Assembly: GCF_003574465.1 (NCBI RefSeq)
Contig: NZ_QOWC01000029.1
Span: 1-49,950, forward strand
DNA length: 49,950 nt
Source of the DNA: Methylobacterium crusticola
Lineage (GTDB): Bacteria > Pseudomonadota > Alphaproteobacteria > Rhizobiales > Beijerinckiaceae
Direction: 5' to 3'
Numbering within the stretch: position 1 is the stretch's first letter; each line of letters opens with the position of its first letter. Of this stretch, positions 16,351 to 25,500 are shown piece after piece. The position numbers and the translations under genes were made by a program. The notes under the pieces are model-generated. The model made no database searches. It was given only the letters and a program-made list of their open reading frames with translations, and had not been told where the DNA came from.

Positions 16351-17319
16351 GCCGGGACCGCGCCCGTCCGCCGCCGCGTCGCCCCCGGGCCGCGGGTGCC
16401 CCGCCCGCGCCGCCAGGAGCGCGCCCGCGACGATGAGACCGCAGGCCGCCGCGAGGGCCCAGGTCGCCGGCGCGTAGCCGGAAGCGACCAGGATCAGGGT
16501 CGAGAGCACCGGCGCCGCGTAGGAGCCGACGCCGAGGAGCCGGATGTCGCCGCGCTTCACGCCGATGTCCCAGAGGTAGAACGCCGCCCCGACCGGGCCG
16601 AGGCCGAGCGCCGCCACCGCGGCCCATTGCGAGGCGCCCTCGGGCCAGGCCGTGCGCTCGAAGGCGAGGTGGCAGGCGAGGCTGAGCGCCGCCGTGGCGA
16701 GGCAGAAGCCCGCGACCGCGTCCGTCGGCACCACGCCGACCCGGCGCGACAGCACCGAGTAGCCCGACCACAGGAACGCACAGGCGAGCGCGGCCGCGTA
16801 GCCCGGCAGCGACGCCGCCTCGAAGCTCAGGGAGCCGCGGCCGAGGAACAGCGCCACCACCCCGCACAGGCCGAGGAGCGCCCCCGCGAGATGGGCCGCC
16901 CGCAACCCGCCCTCGCCCGGGAGCAGCGCCGAGAACAGCACGATCAGGAGGGGCCAGAGGTAGCTGATGAGCCCGGCCTCCGCCGGCGGCGCGAGGCGCA
17001 GGGCCGCGAAGTAGAGCGCGTGGTAGCCGAACAGCCCGACGATCCCGAGCGCCCAGACCGCGGGGGGCTGGCGCAGGGCCGACAGGCCGGACGGGCGCAC
17101 GAGCCAGCTCGCGCAGCCGAGGAGCCCGCCGACCAGGAACGTCATGGCGGCGAGCTGGAACGGCGGCACCCGGCCCGAGGCCGCCGTGAAGAGCGCGAGC
17201 AGCGACCAGAGCAGGATGGCGCCGGAGCCGATCAGGGTGGCGGTGCGCACCGACATGGCGGCGGCGGGCTTGGCGGCGGGCTCGGCGGCGGGCTTGGCGG
17301 CGGGTCTGGCGGGGTTCAT
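16342..17319 (-). CDS. EamA/DMT family exporter, YddG-like (aromatic amino acid efflux candidate)
   Basis: This 325-residue integral membrane protein has about ten transmembrane segments and the duplicated EamA layout of the drug/metabolite transporter superfamily. It resembles YddG-type exporters, for example in the first segment ATLIGSGAILLWSLLALFTA and in FLWSGYSVLSRR at the second half. YddG moves aromatic amino acids out of the cell; the substrate here is inferred. The N-terminus has a 12-bp repeat coding Ala-Lys/Glu-Pro-Ala, so translation may instead begin at the ATG before SVRTATL. It diverges from alkB. Three successive TGA codons lie at its end. Confidence 0.82.
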   Translation of the reverse strand: MNPARPAAKPAAEPAAKPAAAMSVRTATLIGSGAILLWSLLALFTAASGRVPPFQLAAMTFLVGGLLGCASWLVRPSGLSALRQPPAVWALGIVGLFGYHALYFAALRLAPPAEAGLISYLWPLLIVLFSALLPGEGGLRAAHLAGALLGLCGVVALFLGRGSLSFEAASLPGYAAALACAFLWSGYSVLSRRVGVVPTDAVAGFCLATAALSLACHLAFERTAWPEGASQWAAVAALGLGPVGAAFYLWDIGVKRGDIRLLGVGSYAAPVLSTLILVASGYAPATWALAAACGLIVAGALLAARAGHPRPGGDAAADGRGPGAP

Positions 17320-17400
17320 GGCCACGCCCCTACCATGCCCGCCTCCCCGCCTCACCCGCGAATCGGGTAGGAGGCGGGGAACCGCCACTGGAGTCCCGTC

Positions 17401-18060
17401 CTGATCGCACTCGCTCCCGGCCTCGTCCACCACCCGGGCTACCTCGACGCCGCCGCGCAGGCCGCCCTCGCGGCCGGCCTCGCGCACGTGCTGCGGGAGG
17501 CGCCCCCGTTCACGCCGCGGATGCCCCGGACCGGCGCGCCGCTCTCGGTGCGGATGACGAATTGCGGGCCCCTCGGCTGGGTCGCGGACCGCGCGGGCTA
17601 CCGCTACCAGGCGAGCCACCCCGAGACCGGCCGGCCCTGGCCGGCGATGCCGGCCCTGCTCGGCGAGGCCTGGGCGGCGCTCGCGGGCGCCGGCGCGCCG
17701 CCCGAGGCCTGCCTCGTCAACCTCTACGCGCCCGGCGCCCGGATGGGCCTGCACCAGGACCGGGACGAGGAGGATGTCTGCGCGCCGGTCCTGTCCCTGT
17801 CCCTCGGCGCGACGGCCGTGTTCCGGTACGGCGGCACCCGGCGGGGCGACCCGACCCGCTCGGTCCGGCTCGCGAGCGGCGACGCCCTGGTGATGGGCGG
17901 CCCCTCGCGGCTGATCTTCCACGGCGTCGACCGCATCCTGCCGCCGGTGCCCGGCCTGCTGCCGGGGCTCCCCGGCGCGCCCGCCCTGCCCGAGGCGGTG
18001 CCGCCGGGCGGGCGCCTCAATTTGACCCTGCGCCGCGTCTCGCGGGCCGTCCCCGCTTGA
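17401..18060 (+). CDS. alkB: alpha-ketoglutarate-dependent DNA repair dioxygenase AlkB (probable CTG start)
   Basis: The 219-residue protein matches AlkB, which oxidatively removes alkyl groups from 1-methyladenine and 3-methylcytosine. Iron ligands are His118 and Asp120 (GLHQDRDEED) and His174 (FHGVDRI). Arg211 in LNLTLRRV would bind 2-oxoglutarate, and RMTNCGPLGW is the substrate-side motif. Family similarity begins upstream of the first GTG (17488). The frame is open back to a stop at 17368, but the interval 17371-17487 has no ATG, GTG or TTG. A CTG at 17401 has GGAG seven bases upstream and gives a normal N-terminus (LAPGLVHHPGYL). Starting at 17488 would drop 29 conserved residues. Confidence 0.88.
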   Translation: MIALAPGLVHHPGYLDAAAQAALAAGLAHVLREAPPFTPRMPRTGAPLSVRMTNCGPLGWVADRAGYRYQASHPETGRPWPAMPALLGEAWAALAGAGAPPEACLVNLYAPGARMGLHQDRDEEDVCAPVLSLSLGATAVFRYGGTRRGDPTRSVRLASGDALVMGGPSRLIFHGVDRILPPVPGLLPGLPGAPALPEAVPPGGRLNLTLRRVSRAVPA

Positions 18061-18139
18061 CAGCCCGCCTCAGCGGGCCGACGCATCGCCCCCGAATCGC
18101 GTCGCCCGGCCGGACCGGGCGCCCGGAGAGACGAGCCCC

Positions 18140-19084
18140 ATGTCGTTGCGCGCCCTCGCCATCCTGTTGAGCCTCGCCGGTCTGCCGGCGGCGGCGCTCG
18201 CGGCCGAACCGGTCTACCCGCCGGGCTCGCGCCTGGGCTTCGAGCCCGCCCAGGGCATGGTGGTGTCGCGCCGCTTCACGGGCTTCGAGCGCGAGAGCGG
18301 CGGCGCGACGGTCTCGGTGGTCGAGCTTCCGCCCCAGGCCTACCAGGACCTCAACGCCAACTTCACCACCGAGAACCTGAAGAACCAGGGCCTGATCGTG
18401 AAGAACCGCGAGGAGCTGAAGCTCGCGGACGGGCACGAGGGCGTCCTGTTCAGCGGCGAGCAGCCCATCGACCAGCCCCCCGGCATGCCGCCGGTGCACA
18501 AGTGGGTGTTCCTCGTCTCCGACCGGACCGTGACCGGCATCGTCATCGGCCAGACCCTGCCGGGCGCCGAGACGGACGAGGCGATGCGGGCGATGCTCAC
18601 GAGCGTGCGCATCCGCCCGGCCCTCAGCCTCGACCAGCAGGTCGCGGCCCTGCCGTTCCGGGTCACCGAGACCGCGGGCTTCCGGCCGGTGCGGGTGCTG
18701 GCCGGCAACTCGGTGCTCTACACCGAGGGGCCGAAGGACCAGATGCTGAACCTCGAGCAGCCGATCCTGGTGCTGGCCGAGGCGGTGCAGCCCGCGCCGT
18801 CCACCGACCAGCGCGACGCCTTCGCCAAGCAGGCCCTGTACTCGAACCAGACCATGAAGGACTTCGTCATCGAGCGGGCCCAGTCCTACCGCCAGAGCGG
18901 CGCCGACTGGCACGAGATCGTGGCCCGCGCCACCGACGTGCCGTCCGGCACGCCCGTGGTGGTGTCGCAGACCATCCGGTTCCAGCCCGACGGCTACTTC
19001 CGCGCCGTCGGCGTGGTGCGGGCGGCCGACCGCGAGGCGATGCTGCCGCGCTTCCGCAAGGTCGTCGACAGCGTGGCGTTCTGA
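18140..19084 (+). CDS. exported protein of unknown function
   Basis: The 314-residue protein has a clear Sec signal peptide (MSLRALAILLSLAGLPAAALAAEP, cleavage probably after ALA). It has no further membrane segment, so it is likely periplasmic. The mature part looks like two similar halves, each with beta-rich segments and a conserved-looking SVRIRPALS and FRKVVDSVAF closing motif. No cysteine, metal motif or enzyme signature is visible and I do not recognise the family. ATG at 18140 follows GGAGAGAC. It lies 79 bases after alkB and ends at a strong hairpin, so it may be read on its own or with alkB. Confidence 0.75.
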   Translation: MSLRALAILLSLAGLPAAALAAEPVYPPGSRLGFEPAQGMVVSRRFTGFERESGGATVSVVELPPQAYQDLNANFTTENLKNQGLIVKNREELKLADGHEGVLFSGEQPIDQPPGMPPVHKWVFLVSDRTVTGIVIGQTLPGAETDEAMRAMLTSVRIRPALSLDQQVAALPFRVTETAGFRPVRVLAGNSVLYTEGPKDQMLNLEQPILVLAEAVQPAPSTDQRDAFAKQALYSNQTMKDFVIERAQSYRQSGADWHEIVARATDVPSGTPVVVSQTIRFQPDGYFRAVGVVRAADREAMLPRFRKVVDSVAF

Positions 19085-19085
19085 C

Positions 19086-19133
19086 GGGCCGGCGCCCCCG
19101 GCCGCCGGGGCTCCCGGCCGGGGGCGCCGGCCC
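19086..19133 (+). terminator. strong hairpin after the exported-protein gene
   Basis: A perfect 19-bp inverted repeat (19086-19104 with 19115-19133) encloses a 10-base loop directly after the stop codon at 19084. There is no T-tract, as is common in very GC-rich genomes, so it is either a terminator or an mRNA-stabilising hairpin. Confidence 0.7.
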
Positions 19134-19204
19134 GCCCTGCCCACCCGGGCAGTAGGCGCGCTCCCCGGGCCCGCGCAGAGTGCGGGACCAGCCAGGAGCC
19201 CGCC

Positions 19205-20095
19205 ATGCCCGACACGCCCACCCCGCCCGCATCCCCGATCCTGTCCCTCTCCGGCGCGCTCCGGCACGCCGTCGCGGCGGCGGCCCCGAGCGTCGTGGCG
19301 GTGCACTCGCACCGCGCCCGCTCGAGCGGCTTCGTCTGGCGGCCCGGCCTCGTCGTCACCGCCGACGAGGCCCTGGCGGAGGAGGGCGACGTCGCCGTGA
19401 CGGCGCAGGGAGGCCGCCGCCTCGGCGCCACCCTGGTCGGCCGCGACCCCAGCACCGACGTCGCGCTCCTGCGGATCGACGACGACGCCCTGCCCGCGGC
19501 CGCCCTCGCGCCGGAGCCCGTGGCGGCCGGGAGCCTCGCCCTCGCCCTCGGGTCCCAGGACGGGGCGCCGCTCGCGGCGCTCGGCCTCGTCGCCCTCGCG
19601 GGCCCGGCCTGGCGCTCGATGCGGGGGGGCGAGATCGACGCCCGGATCGAGCTCGACCTCGCCCTGCGGCGGCGCGCCGAGGGCGGGCTCGCCCTCGACG
19701 CCGCCGGGCAGGCCCTCGGCATGACGGTGTTCGGGCCGAGGCGGCGCGTGCTGGTGATCCCGGGCGCCACGGTCGCCCGGGTGGCCGAGAAGCTCCTCGC
19801 CCACGGCCGCATCCCGCGCGGGTATCTCGGGCTCGGCCTCCAGCCGGTCCGGCGCGACGACGGCGGCGCCGGCCTGATGGTGATGAGCGTGGAGCCGGGC
19901 GGGCCGGGGGCCGCGGCGGGCCTGCGGCAGGGCGACGTGGTGGCGGCCATCGACGGCGAGCCGGTCGCGGGGCTGCAAGCGCTCCAGCGCGCGCTCGGGC
20001 CGGGCAGCGTCGGGACGCCGGTGCGGCTCACCCTGCGGCGGGCCGGCGAGGCCGTGGAGGCGGCGCTGACGATCGGCGAGAGGCCGCATCCTTGA
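19205..20095 (+). CDS. HtrA/DegP-like S1C protein with PDZ domain, catalytic His and Ser replaced
   Basis: The 296-residue protein aligns with the trypsin-like and PDZ parts of HtrA proteases. The usual His segment (TNNHV) reads TADEAL, so His is replaced by Glu55. Asp is kept in STDVALLRI (Asp85). The usual GNSGG reads RAEGG, so Ser is replaced by Glu159. It is therefore predicted to be proteolytically dead. The PDZ domain runs from about residue 190 to 285 (GYLGLGLQPV, then GGPGAAAGLRQGDVVAAIDGEPV). There is no signal peptide, so a cytoplasmic scaffold role is possible. Its stop overlaps the next regulator gene. Known pseudoproteases usually act as binding or regulatory proteins, but that is inference here. 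Confidence 0.8.
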   Translation: MPDTPTPPASPILSLSGALRHAVAAAAPSVVAVHSHRARSSGFVWRPGLVVTADEALAEEGDVAVTAQGGRRLGATLVGRDPSTDVALLRIDDDALPAAALAPEPVAAGSLALALGSQDGAPLAALGLVALAGPAWRSMRGGEIDARIELDLALRRRAEGGLALDAAGQALGMTVFGPRRRVLVIPGATVARVAEKLLAHGRIPRGYLGLGLQPVRRDDGGAGLMVMSVEPGGPGAAAGLRQGDVVAAIDGEPVAGLQALQRALGPGSVGTPVRLTLRRAGEAVEAALTIGERPHP

Positions 20096-20463
20096 GCGAG
20101 GGCGACGATCCCGGGCCCGTCGTGATCGCCCTCTCGGTGGCCGACCCGGCCCTGGCCGACCGCCTCGCGGCGCTGCTCGCGGGCGTGCCGGGCCTGCGGC
20201 TCGCCGCGTCCGGGGAGCGGGCCGACGCCGCCCTCGTGAGCGCGCCGGGCGAGGCCGAGCCGGACGCGGCCCTGACCCCGCGCGAGCGCGAGGTGCTCGC
20301 CCTCCTGGCCGAGGGCGCCTCCAACAAGGCCGTGGCCCGGCGGCTCGGCATCTCGGTCCACACCGCCAAGTTCCACGTCGGCTCGCTGATCGACAAGCTC
20401 GACGCCACCGGGCGCACCGACGCGGTCGCGCACGCGGCCCGCCTCGGCGTGATCCACCTCTGA
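20092..20463 (+). CDS. small LuxR-type transcriptional regulator coupled to the HtrA-like gene
   Basis: The 123-residue product has a C-terminal LuxR/GerE helix-turn-helix (LTPREREVLALLAEGASNKAVARRLGISVHTAKFHVGSLIDKL). The N-terminal 55 residues look like a shortened receiver-like domain without a recognisable phosphorylation Asp. The start appears to be TTG at 20092, overlapping the upstream TGA (TTGA) with GAGAGG eight bases before it. A GTG at 20122 is an alternative. Overlap with the pseudoprotease gene suggests the two are made in fixed ratio and may interact, but the target genes are unknown. Confidence 0.8.
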   Translation: MSEGDDPGPVVIALSVADPALADRLAALLAGVPGLRLAASGERADAALVSAPGEAEPDAALTPREREVLALLAEGASNKAVARRLGISVHTAKFHVGSLIDKLDATGRTDAVAHAARLGVIHL

Positions 20464-20467
20464 GCGG

Positions 20468-21028
20468 TCAGGCCCTGCGGGCGACCGGCCGGGCCGGGTT
20501 GCCCACCACCGTGGCGCCGGCCGCGACGTCGCGGGTGACGACGCTGCCCGCCCCGATGATGGCGTCGTCCCCCACCGTGACCCCGGGCGTCAGGATGGCG
20601 CCGCCGCCGATCCAGACGTTGCGCCCGATCCGGATGGGGCGCCCGAACTCGAGGCCGGCGCGGCGCTCCTCGGGGTCGCGCGGGTGGTCGGCGGTGAGGA
20701 TCTGCACCAGCGGCCCGATCTGGGTGCCGTCGCCGATCGAGACCGCGACCACGTCGAGGATCACGCAGTTGAAGTTCAGGAAGACGCCGTCCCCGATGGA
20801 GATGTTGGTCCCGTAGTCGCAGAAGAACGGGGGCCGGATGACCGCGTCGGCGCCCACCGCCGCGAGGCGCTCGGCGAGGAGCGCGCGGCGCTCCGCCGGC
20901 GGCAGGCCGAGGGACGCGTTGTAGCGCACCATCCAGGCCTTGGCGGCGGCCGCGTCGGCCTGGATCTCCGCGTCGGCGGCCCGGTACAGCTCCCCGGCCA
21001 GCATCTTCTGCTTCTCGCTCCGTGCCAT
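20468..21028 (-). CDS. maa: maltose/sugar O-acetyltransferase (left-handed beta-helix family)
   Basis: The 186-residue protein starts MARSEKQKMLAGELYRAADAEI, the typical Maa/NodL-type N-terminus. It continues with hexapeptide repeats (GTNISIGDGVFLNFNCVILDVV, GRNVWIGGGAILTPGVTVGDDAIIGAGSVVTRDV), which form the beta-helix that binds acetyl-CoA. The likely catalytic His is in LTADHPRDPEERR. Members acetylate maltose, glucose or similar sugars; some are nodulation factor enzymes, and the true acceptor here is not known. Start is ATG at 21028. It converges on the LuxR gene with only four bases between stops. Confidence 0.9.
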   Translation of the reverse strand: MARSEKQKMLAGELYRAADAEIQADAAAAKAWMVRYNASLGLPPAERRALLAERLAAVGADAVIRPPFFCDYGTNISIGDGVFLNFNCVILDVVAVSIGDGTQIGPLVQILTADHPRDPEERRAGLEFGRPIRIGRNVWIGGGAILTPGVTVGDDAIIGAGSVVTRDVAAGATVVGNPARPVARRA

Positions 21029-21061
21029 CCGGCCCGCCTCTCCCGCCCGCAACCGGCGCGA

Positions 21062-21106
21062 CCCTAGGGCGGCACCCGATCGCGGTGCAATCCGCGCCGC
21101 CCTCAA
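21062..21106. repeat. CCTAGG-type intergenic palindromic element, copy 1
   Basis: An inverted repeat begins CCCTAGGGCGGC and closes with GCCGCCCT (arms 21066-21073 and 21096-21103), with inner CCCGATCGCG. Its sequence lines up with the element at 42024-42069, which indicates a dispersed REP-like family. It sits between two co-directional genes. Confidence 0.65.
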
Positions 21107-21156
21107 TTCTTGACCTGACGCGCTCGCCCGCGCCGGCCCGCCCGTGCCCGGAGGCT

Positions 21157-22362
21157 TCAGCGCAGCAGCAGGCCGCGGGCCGCGAGGTTGCGCATCAGGG
21201 CCGCCGCCCCGAAGGTCCAGGGCTCGCAATCCCCGCACAGCCGCATCCGGTTCACGAGGGCGCCGAGCTCCGGGCAGCGGATCGTGACCCGGTCGCCGAC
21301 CTTGTGGGTGAAGCCCTGGCCCGGCGCGCCCCGGTCCTCGACGGGCGCGAACATCGTGCCGAGGAACAGCACCGCGCCGTCCGGGTACTGGTGCGTCGCG
21401 CCCATCATGGCCGCCACGAGGTCGGCCGGGTCGCGGCTGATCTCGGAGAGCGGCGAGGTGCCCGAGAGGCGGAAGCCGTCCTCCCCGTCGACCTCGAGGC
21501 CGACCACGGTCCGCCGGACGTGGTCGAGGGTGAAGCCGCCGTCGAAGAGCCGCAGGAACGGCCCGAGGGCGCACGAGGCCGCGTTGTCCTTCGCCTTGCC
21601 GAGGAGCAGCGCCGAGCGGCCCTCGAAGTCGCGCAGGTTGACGTCGTTGCCGAGCATCGCCCCGACGATGCGCTGGTCCGAGGCGACCGCGAGGGCCACC
21701 TCGGGCTCCGGGTTGTTCCAGCGCGAATCCGGGTGCAGGCCGGCATCCTGGCCGCAGCCGACCGACGAGAGCGGCTGGGCCTTCGTGAAGATCTCGGCGT
21801 CCGGCCCGATGCCGACCTCGAGGTACTGGCTCCAGGCGCCCTGCGCCACCAGCACCGCCTTGAGGTCGCGCGCCTCCGGCGAGCCCGGCCGCAGGCGCCG
21901 CAGGTCGCTGCCGACGAGGCGCTCGACCTCGCCCCGGATCGCCGCCGCGGCGTCGGCGTCGCCGCGGGCGCGCTCCTCGATCACCCGCTCCAGCATCGAC
22001 ACCGCGAAGGTGACCCCGGCCGCCTTCACGGCCTGGAGGTCGACCGGCGCGAGGAGCCAGGGCCGGCCCGGGTCGCGCGCCCCGGGCGGCGTGTTGGCCA
22101 GCACCGCGTCGAGGCTCCCCAGGGGCTCCCCGGGGGCGGATTGCAGGGCCGCGGCGGGGTCGCCGGCCTCGCAGAGGTCGCGGACCGTCGCGAACGCCGC
22201 CGTGACGTCGACGAGGGCGGGCGCGCCGTCCTGGCCCGGGCGCACCGCCACGACGCTCGGGCCCCCGGCGTCGGGGCGCCAGGCCCGGCCCACGAGCGCG
22301 CCGGCGCAGCCGTCGGCCGGGAGGATGGTGCGGGCGTCGAGGTGCTCGGCTGTGAGGGTCAT
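21157..22362 (-). CDS. fumarylacetoacetate hydrolase family protein
   Basis: This 401-residue protein has the FAH fold in the C-terminal two-thirds. Metal ligands are visible in NNPEPEVALAV, and GNDVNLRDFEGRSALLLGKAKDN and QYPDGAVLFLGTMFAP are family segments. It belongs to the longer FAH group acting on 2-keto-3-deoxy sugar acids or related diketo acids; the substrate is unknown. ATG at 22362. The acetyltransferase lies downstream on the same strand beyond a REP-like element, so the two need not be an operon. The divergent neighbour is the RND pump. Confidence 0.85.
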   Translation of the reverse strand: MTLTAEHLDARTILPADGCAGALVGRAWRPDAGGPSVVAVRPGQDGAPALVDVTAAFATVRDLCEAGDPAAALQSAPGEPLGSLDAVLANTPPGARDPGRPWLLAPVDLQAVKAAGVTFAVSMLERVIEERARGDADAAAAIRGEVERLVGSDLRRLRPGSPEARDLKAVLVAQGAWSQYLEVGIGPDAEIFTKAQPLSSVGCGQDAGLHPDSRWNNPEPEVALAVASDQRIVGAMLGNDVNLRDFEGRSALLLGKAKDNAASCALGPFLRLFDGGFTLDHVRRTVVGLEVDGEDGFRLSGTSPLSEISRDPADLVAAMMGATHQYPDGAVLFLGTMFAPVEDRGAPGQGFTHKVGDRVTIRCPELGALVNRMRLCGDCEPWTFGAAALMRNLAARGLLLR

Positions 22363-22597
22363 GGCGTCCTCCCGTGTCTCCGCGGATGCTTTACGGCGGC
22401 GGCGGCCGTTCGTCGACGCGCCCGGCGCCGCGGCCGGTTCTCACGCAGGCTTGAACGCGCGGCCGCCCCGCCGACCTTGCCGGTCCCACGATCCTTGCAT
22501 CTATCCCGGTGCGGGCGCGGGCCTGCGACGCCAGGACCGAGAACGGCCGTGCAACGCCGGGTCGTCCCGGCCCGTTCTCGTGCGTCGGGAGAGATGA
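22363..22597. promoter_or_regulatory. divergent intergenic region, FAH-family gene and RND pump
   Basis: These 235 bases must hold promoters for both genes. No regulator gene lies next to the pump, and I could not identify a convincing -35/-10 pair or operator by eye. Confidence 0.35.
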
Positions 22598-25500
22598 ATG
22601 GGCCTCGTCCAGTACGCGCTGAAGTTTCGGATCAGTTTCTACGTGCTCGCGATCCTGATGGTTCTCGGCGGAGCCGGCGCCATCATCGTCGCGCCCAAGG
22701 ACGTGCTGCCGGCGGTCGACATCCCGGTCGTGGTGGTGGTCTGGACCTATACGGGTCTCGACACCACCGAGATGGCCCAGCGCATCACCACCTACAGCGA
22801 GTTCGCGCTCTCCAACAACGTGAACAACATCCAGCGCATGGAGAGCACGACGCTCCAGGGCGTCGCCACCGAGCGCATCTACTTCGACAAGTCGGTCAGC
22901 ATCGACCTCGCCATCACCCAGGTCGTGTCGGCGATGAACTCGATCCGGGCGGTGATGCCGCCGGGCGTGCAGCCGCCCGTGATCATGCGCTTCTCGGCCT
23001 CGGCCGTGCCGGTGATCCAGCTCGCCCTGTCCTCCGACAAGGACAGCCTGACCAAGGTGTTCGATTACGGGCAGTACCGCATCCGCCAGCGCCTGACCCA
23101 GGTGCCGGGCTCGACCCTGCCCTCGCCCTACGGCGGCGCCCCCCGGCAGGTGATGGTCGACCTCGACCTGCACGCCCTCCAGGCCACCGGCCTGACGCCC
23201 CTCGACGTCACCAACGCCATCACGGCCCAGAACCTCACGGTCCCCTCCGGCCTCGCCAAGATCGGCGAGCAGCAGTACCCGATCCGCCTCAACGCCACCC
23301 CGGAGGTGGTCGAGGCCCTCAACCAGATCCCGGTCCGGGTGGTGGCGGGCCAGCCGATCCTGGTGCGCGACGTGGCCCAGGTCCGGGACGGGGCGCCGCC
23401 GCAGATCAACGTGGTGCGCTCGGACGGCCAGCACGCCGTGCTGATGCAGATCCTCAAGAACGGCACCGCCTCGACCCTCGAGGTGGTCAACAACGTCAAG
23501 CGGGCGCTGCCGGACATCCGGGCCGCGGCGCCCGAGGGGATGCGGATCGAGACGCTGTTCGACCAGTCCGTCTTCGTCTCGGACGCGATCAAGGACGTGG
23601 TGCGCGAGGCCGTGATCGCGGCCGGGCTGACCGGGCTCACCATCCTGCTCTTCCTCGGGTCCTGGCGCTCCACCATCGTGGTGCTGATCTCGATCCCGCT
23701 CTCGATCCTCACCGCCCTCGCGGTCCTGGCCGCCCTCGGCGAGACCATCAACATCATGACGCTCGGGGGCCTCGCCCTCGCGGTCGGCATCCTGGTCGAC
23801 GACGCCACGGTGGCGATCGAGAACACCTACCGTCTGTTCGAGGAGGGCGAGCCCTTCCGCAAGGCGGTGGTGGAGGGCGCGGCCGGCATCGCCAAGCCGG
23901 CGCTCATCTCGACCCTGTCGATCTGCTCGGCCTTCGTGTCGGTGTTCTTCCTCACCGACACGCCCCGCTACCTGTTCACCCCGCAGGCGATGGCGGTGGT
24001 GTTCGCGATGCTGACCTCCTACCTCCTGTCGCGCACCCTGGTGCCGATCCTGATCGACGTGCTGGTGGCGCGGGAATACGCCGCCCACCACGGCGGTCCC
24101 GGGGAGCCGGAGCGCCCCGCCGCCGGGGCGCCCCGCACGAGGGCCGGGCGGGCGCGCGCGGCCCTCGGCCGCGGGCTCGCGCGGGCCGGCGCGCCGCTCC
24201 TGCGCCTCGCCGGCCGGTTCCGGGCCGGGTTCGAGGCGCGCTTCGCGCGCTTCCACCGCGGCTACGTCGGGCTCCTGCACGTGGTGATCGGCCACCGCCT
24301 CGCCACGGCCGCGACGGTGCTCGCCGTGCTCGGCCTCAGCGGGATCCTGTTCACCTTCGTGGGCCAGGACTACTTCCCGCAGATCGAGTCGAGCCAGATG
24401 ACCCTGCACGTGCGCACCCGGCCGGGGATGCGGATCGAGACCGCCGAGCAGGTCTTCGCCGAGGTGGAGCAGGTGGTGCGCGAGGTGGTGCCCGAGGACG
24501 AGCTCGGGATGATCCTCGACAACATCGGGCTGCCGGCCACGAACTACAACTTCGCGTTCCTGGACGCCTCGTTCGTCGCCTACAACGACGGCCAGATGCT
24601 CATCACCCTGAAGGGCGAGCACAAGCCGATCTCGGTCTACCAGAAGGCCCTGCGCGAGCGCCTGCGCGCGTCGTTCCCGGAGGTGATGTTCTACTTCCAG
24701 CCGGCCGACATCATCACGCAGATCCTCAACTTCGGCACGCTGGCCCAGATCGACGTGCAGGTCAGCGGGCGCAACGCCGAGAAGGACCTCGCCGTCGCCC
24801 GGAACCTGGAGCGCCGCCTCACGGGGGTGCGCGGCCTCGTCGACGTGCACCTGCACCAGATCACCGACGCGCCGCAATTCTTCGTCGACGTCGACCGCCG
24901 GCTCGCCTCGGAGATCGGGCTCACCGAGCAGCAGATCGCCCAGAGCGTGAACGTCTCGCTGGCCGGCAGCTACCAGGTGAACCCGAACTTCTGGACCGAC
25001 CCGAAGACCGGGATCCCCTACCAGCTCTGGGTGCAGACGCCGGAATACCGCAACGACTCGCTCACGGCCCTGCGCAACACGCCGCTCTTCGTGACCGGGG
25101 CGACCGGGACCCAGCCCGGGGTGCTGGCGCTGCTCTCGAGCGTCGCCACCTTCCACCGCGTCTCCGAGCAGACGGTGGTCAACCACGTCAACACCCAGCC
25201 GACCTACGACGTCTACGCCAGCGTGCAGGACAGCGACCTCGGCACCGTGCGGCGGGAGATCGACCGCATCGTGCAGGAGGAGCAGCGGGGCCTCCCGGCC
25301 CCCGACAGGATCGTGGTGCGCGGCCAGATCGAGGCCATGGATTCCGCCTTCTTCCGCCTGGAGATCGGCCTCGGCATCGCGCTCGTGGCCGTCTACCTCC
25401 TGATGGCGGTGAACTTCCAGAGCTGGGGCGACCCGTTCGTGGTGCTGGCCGCCCTGCCGCTCGCCTTCTGCGGCATCGTCATGAGCCTGTTCATCACCGG

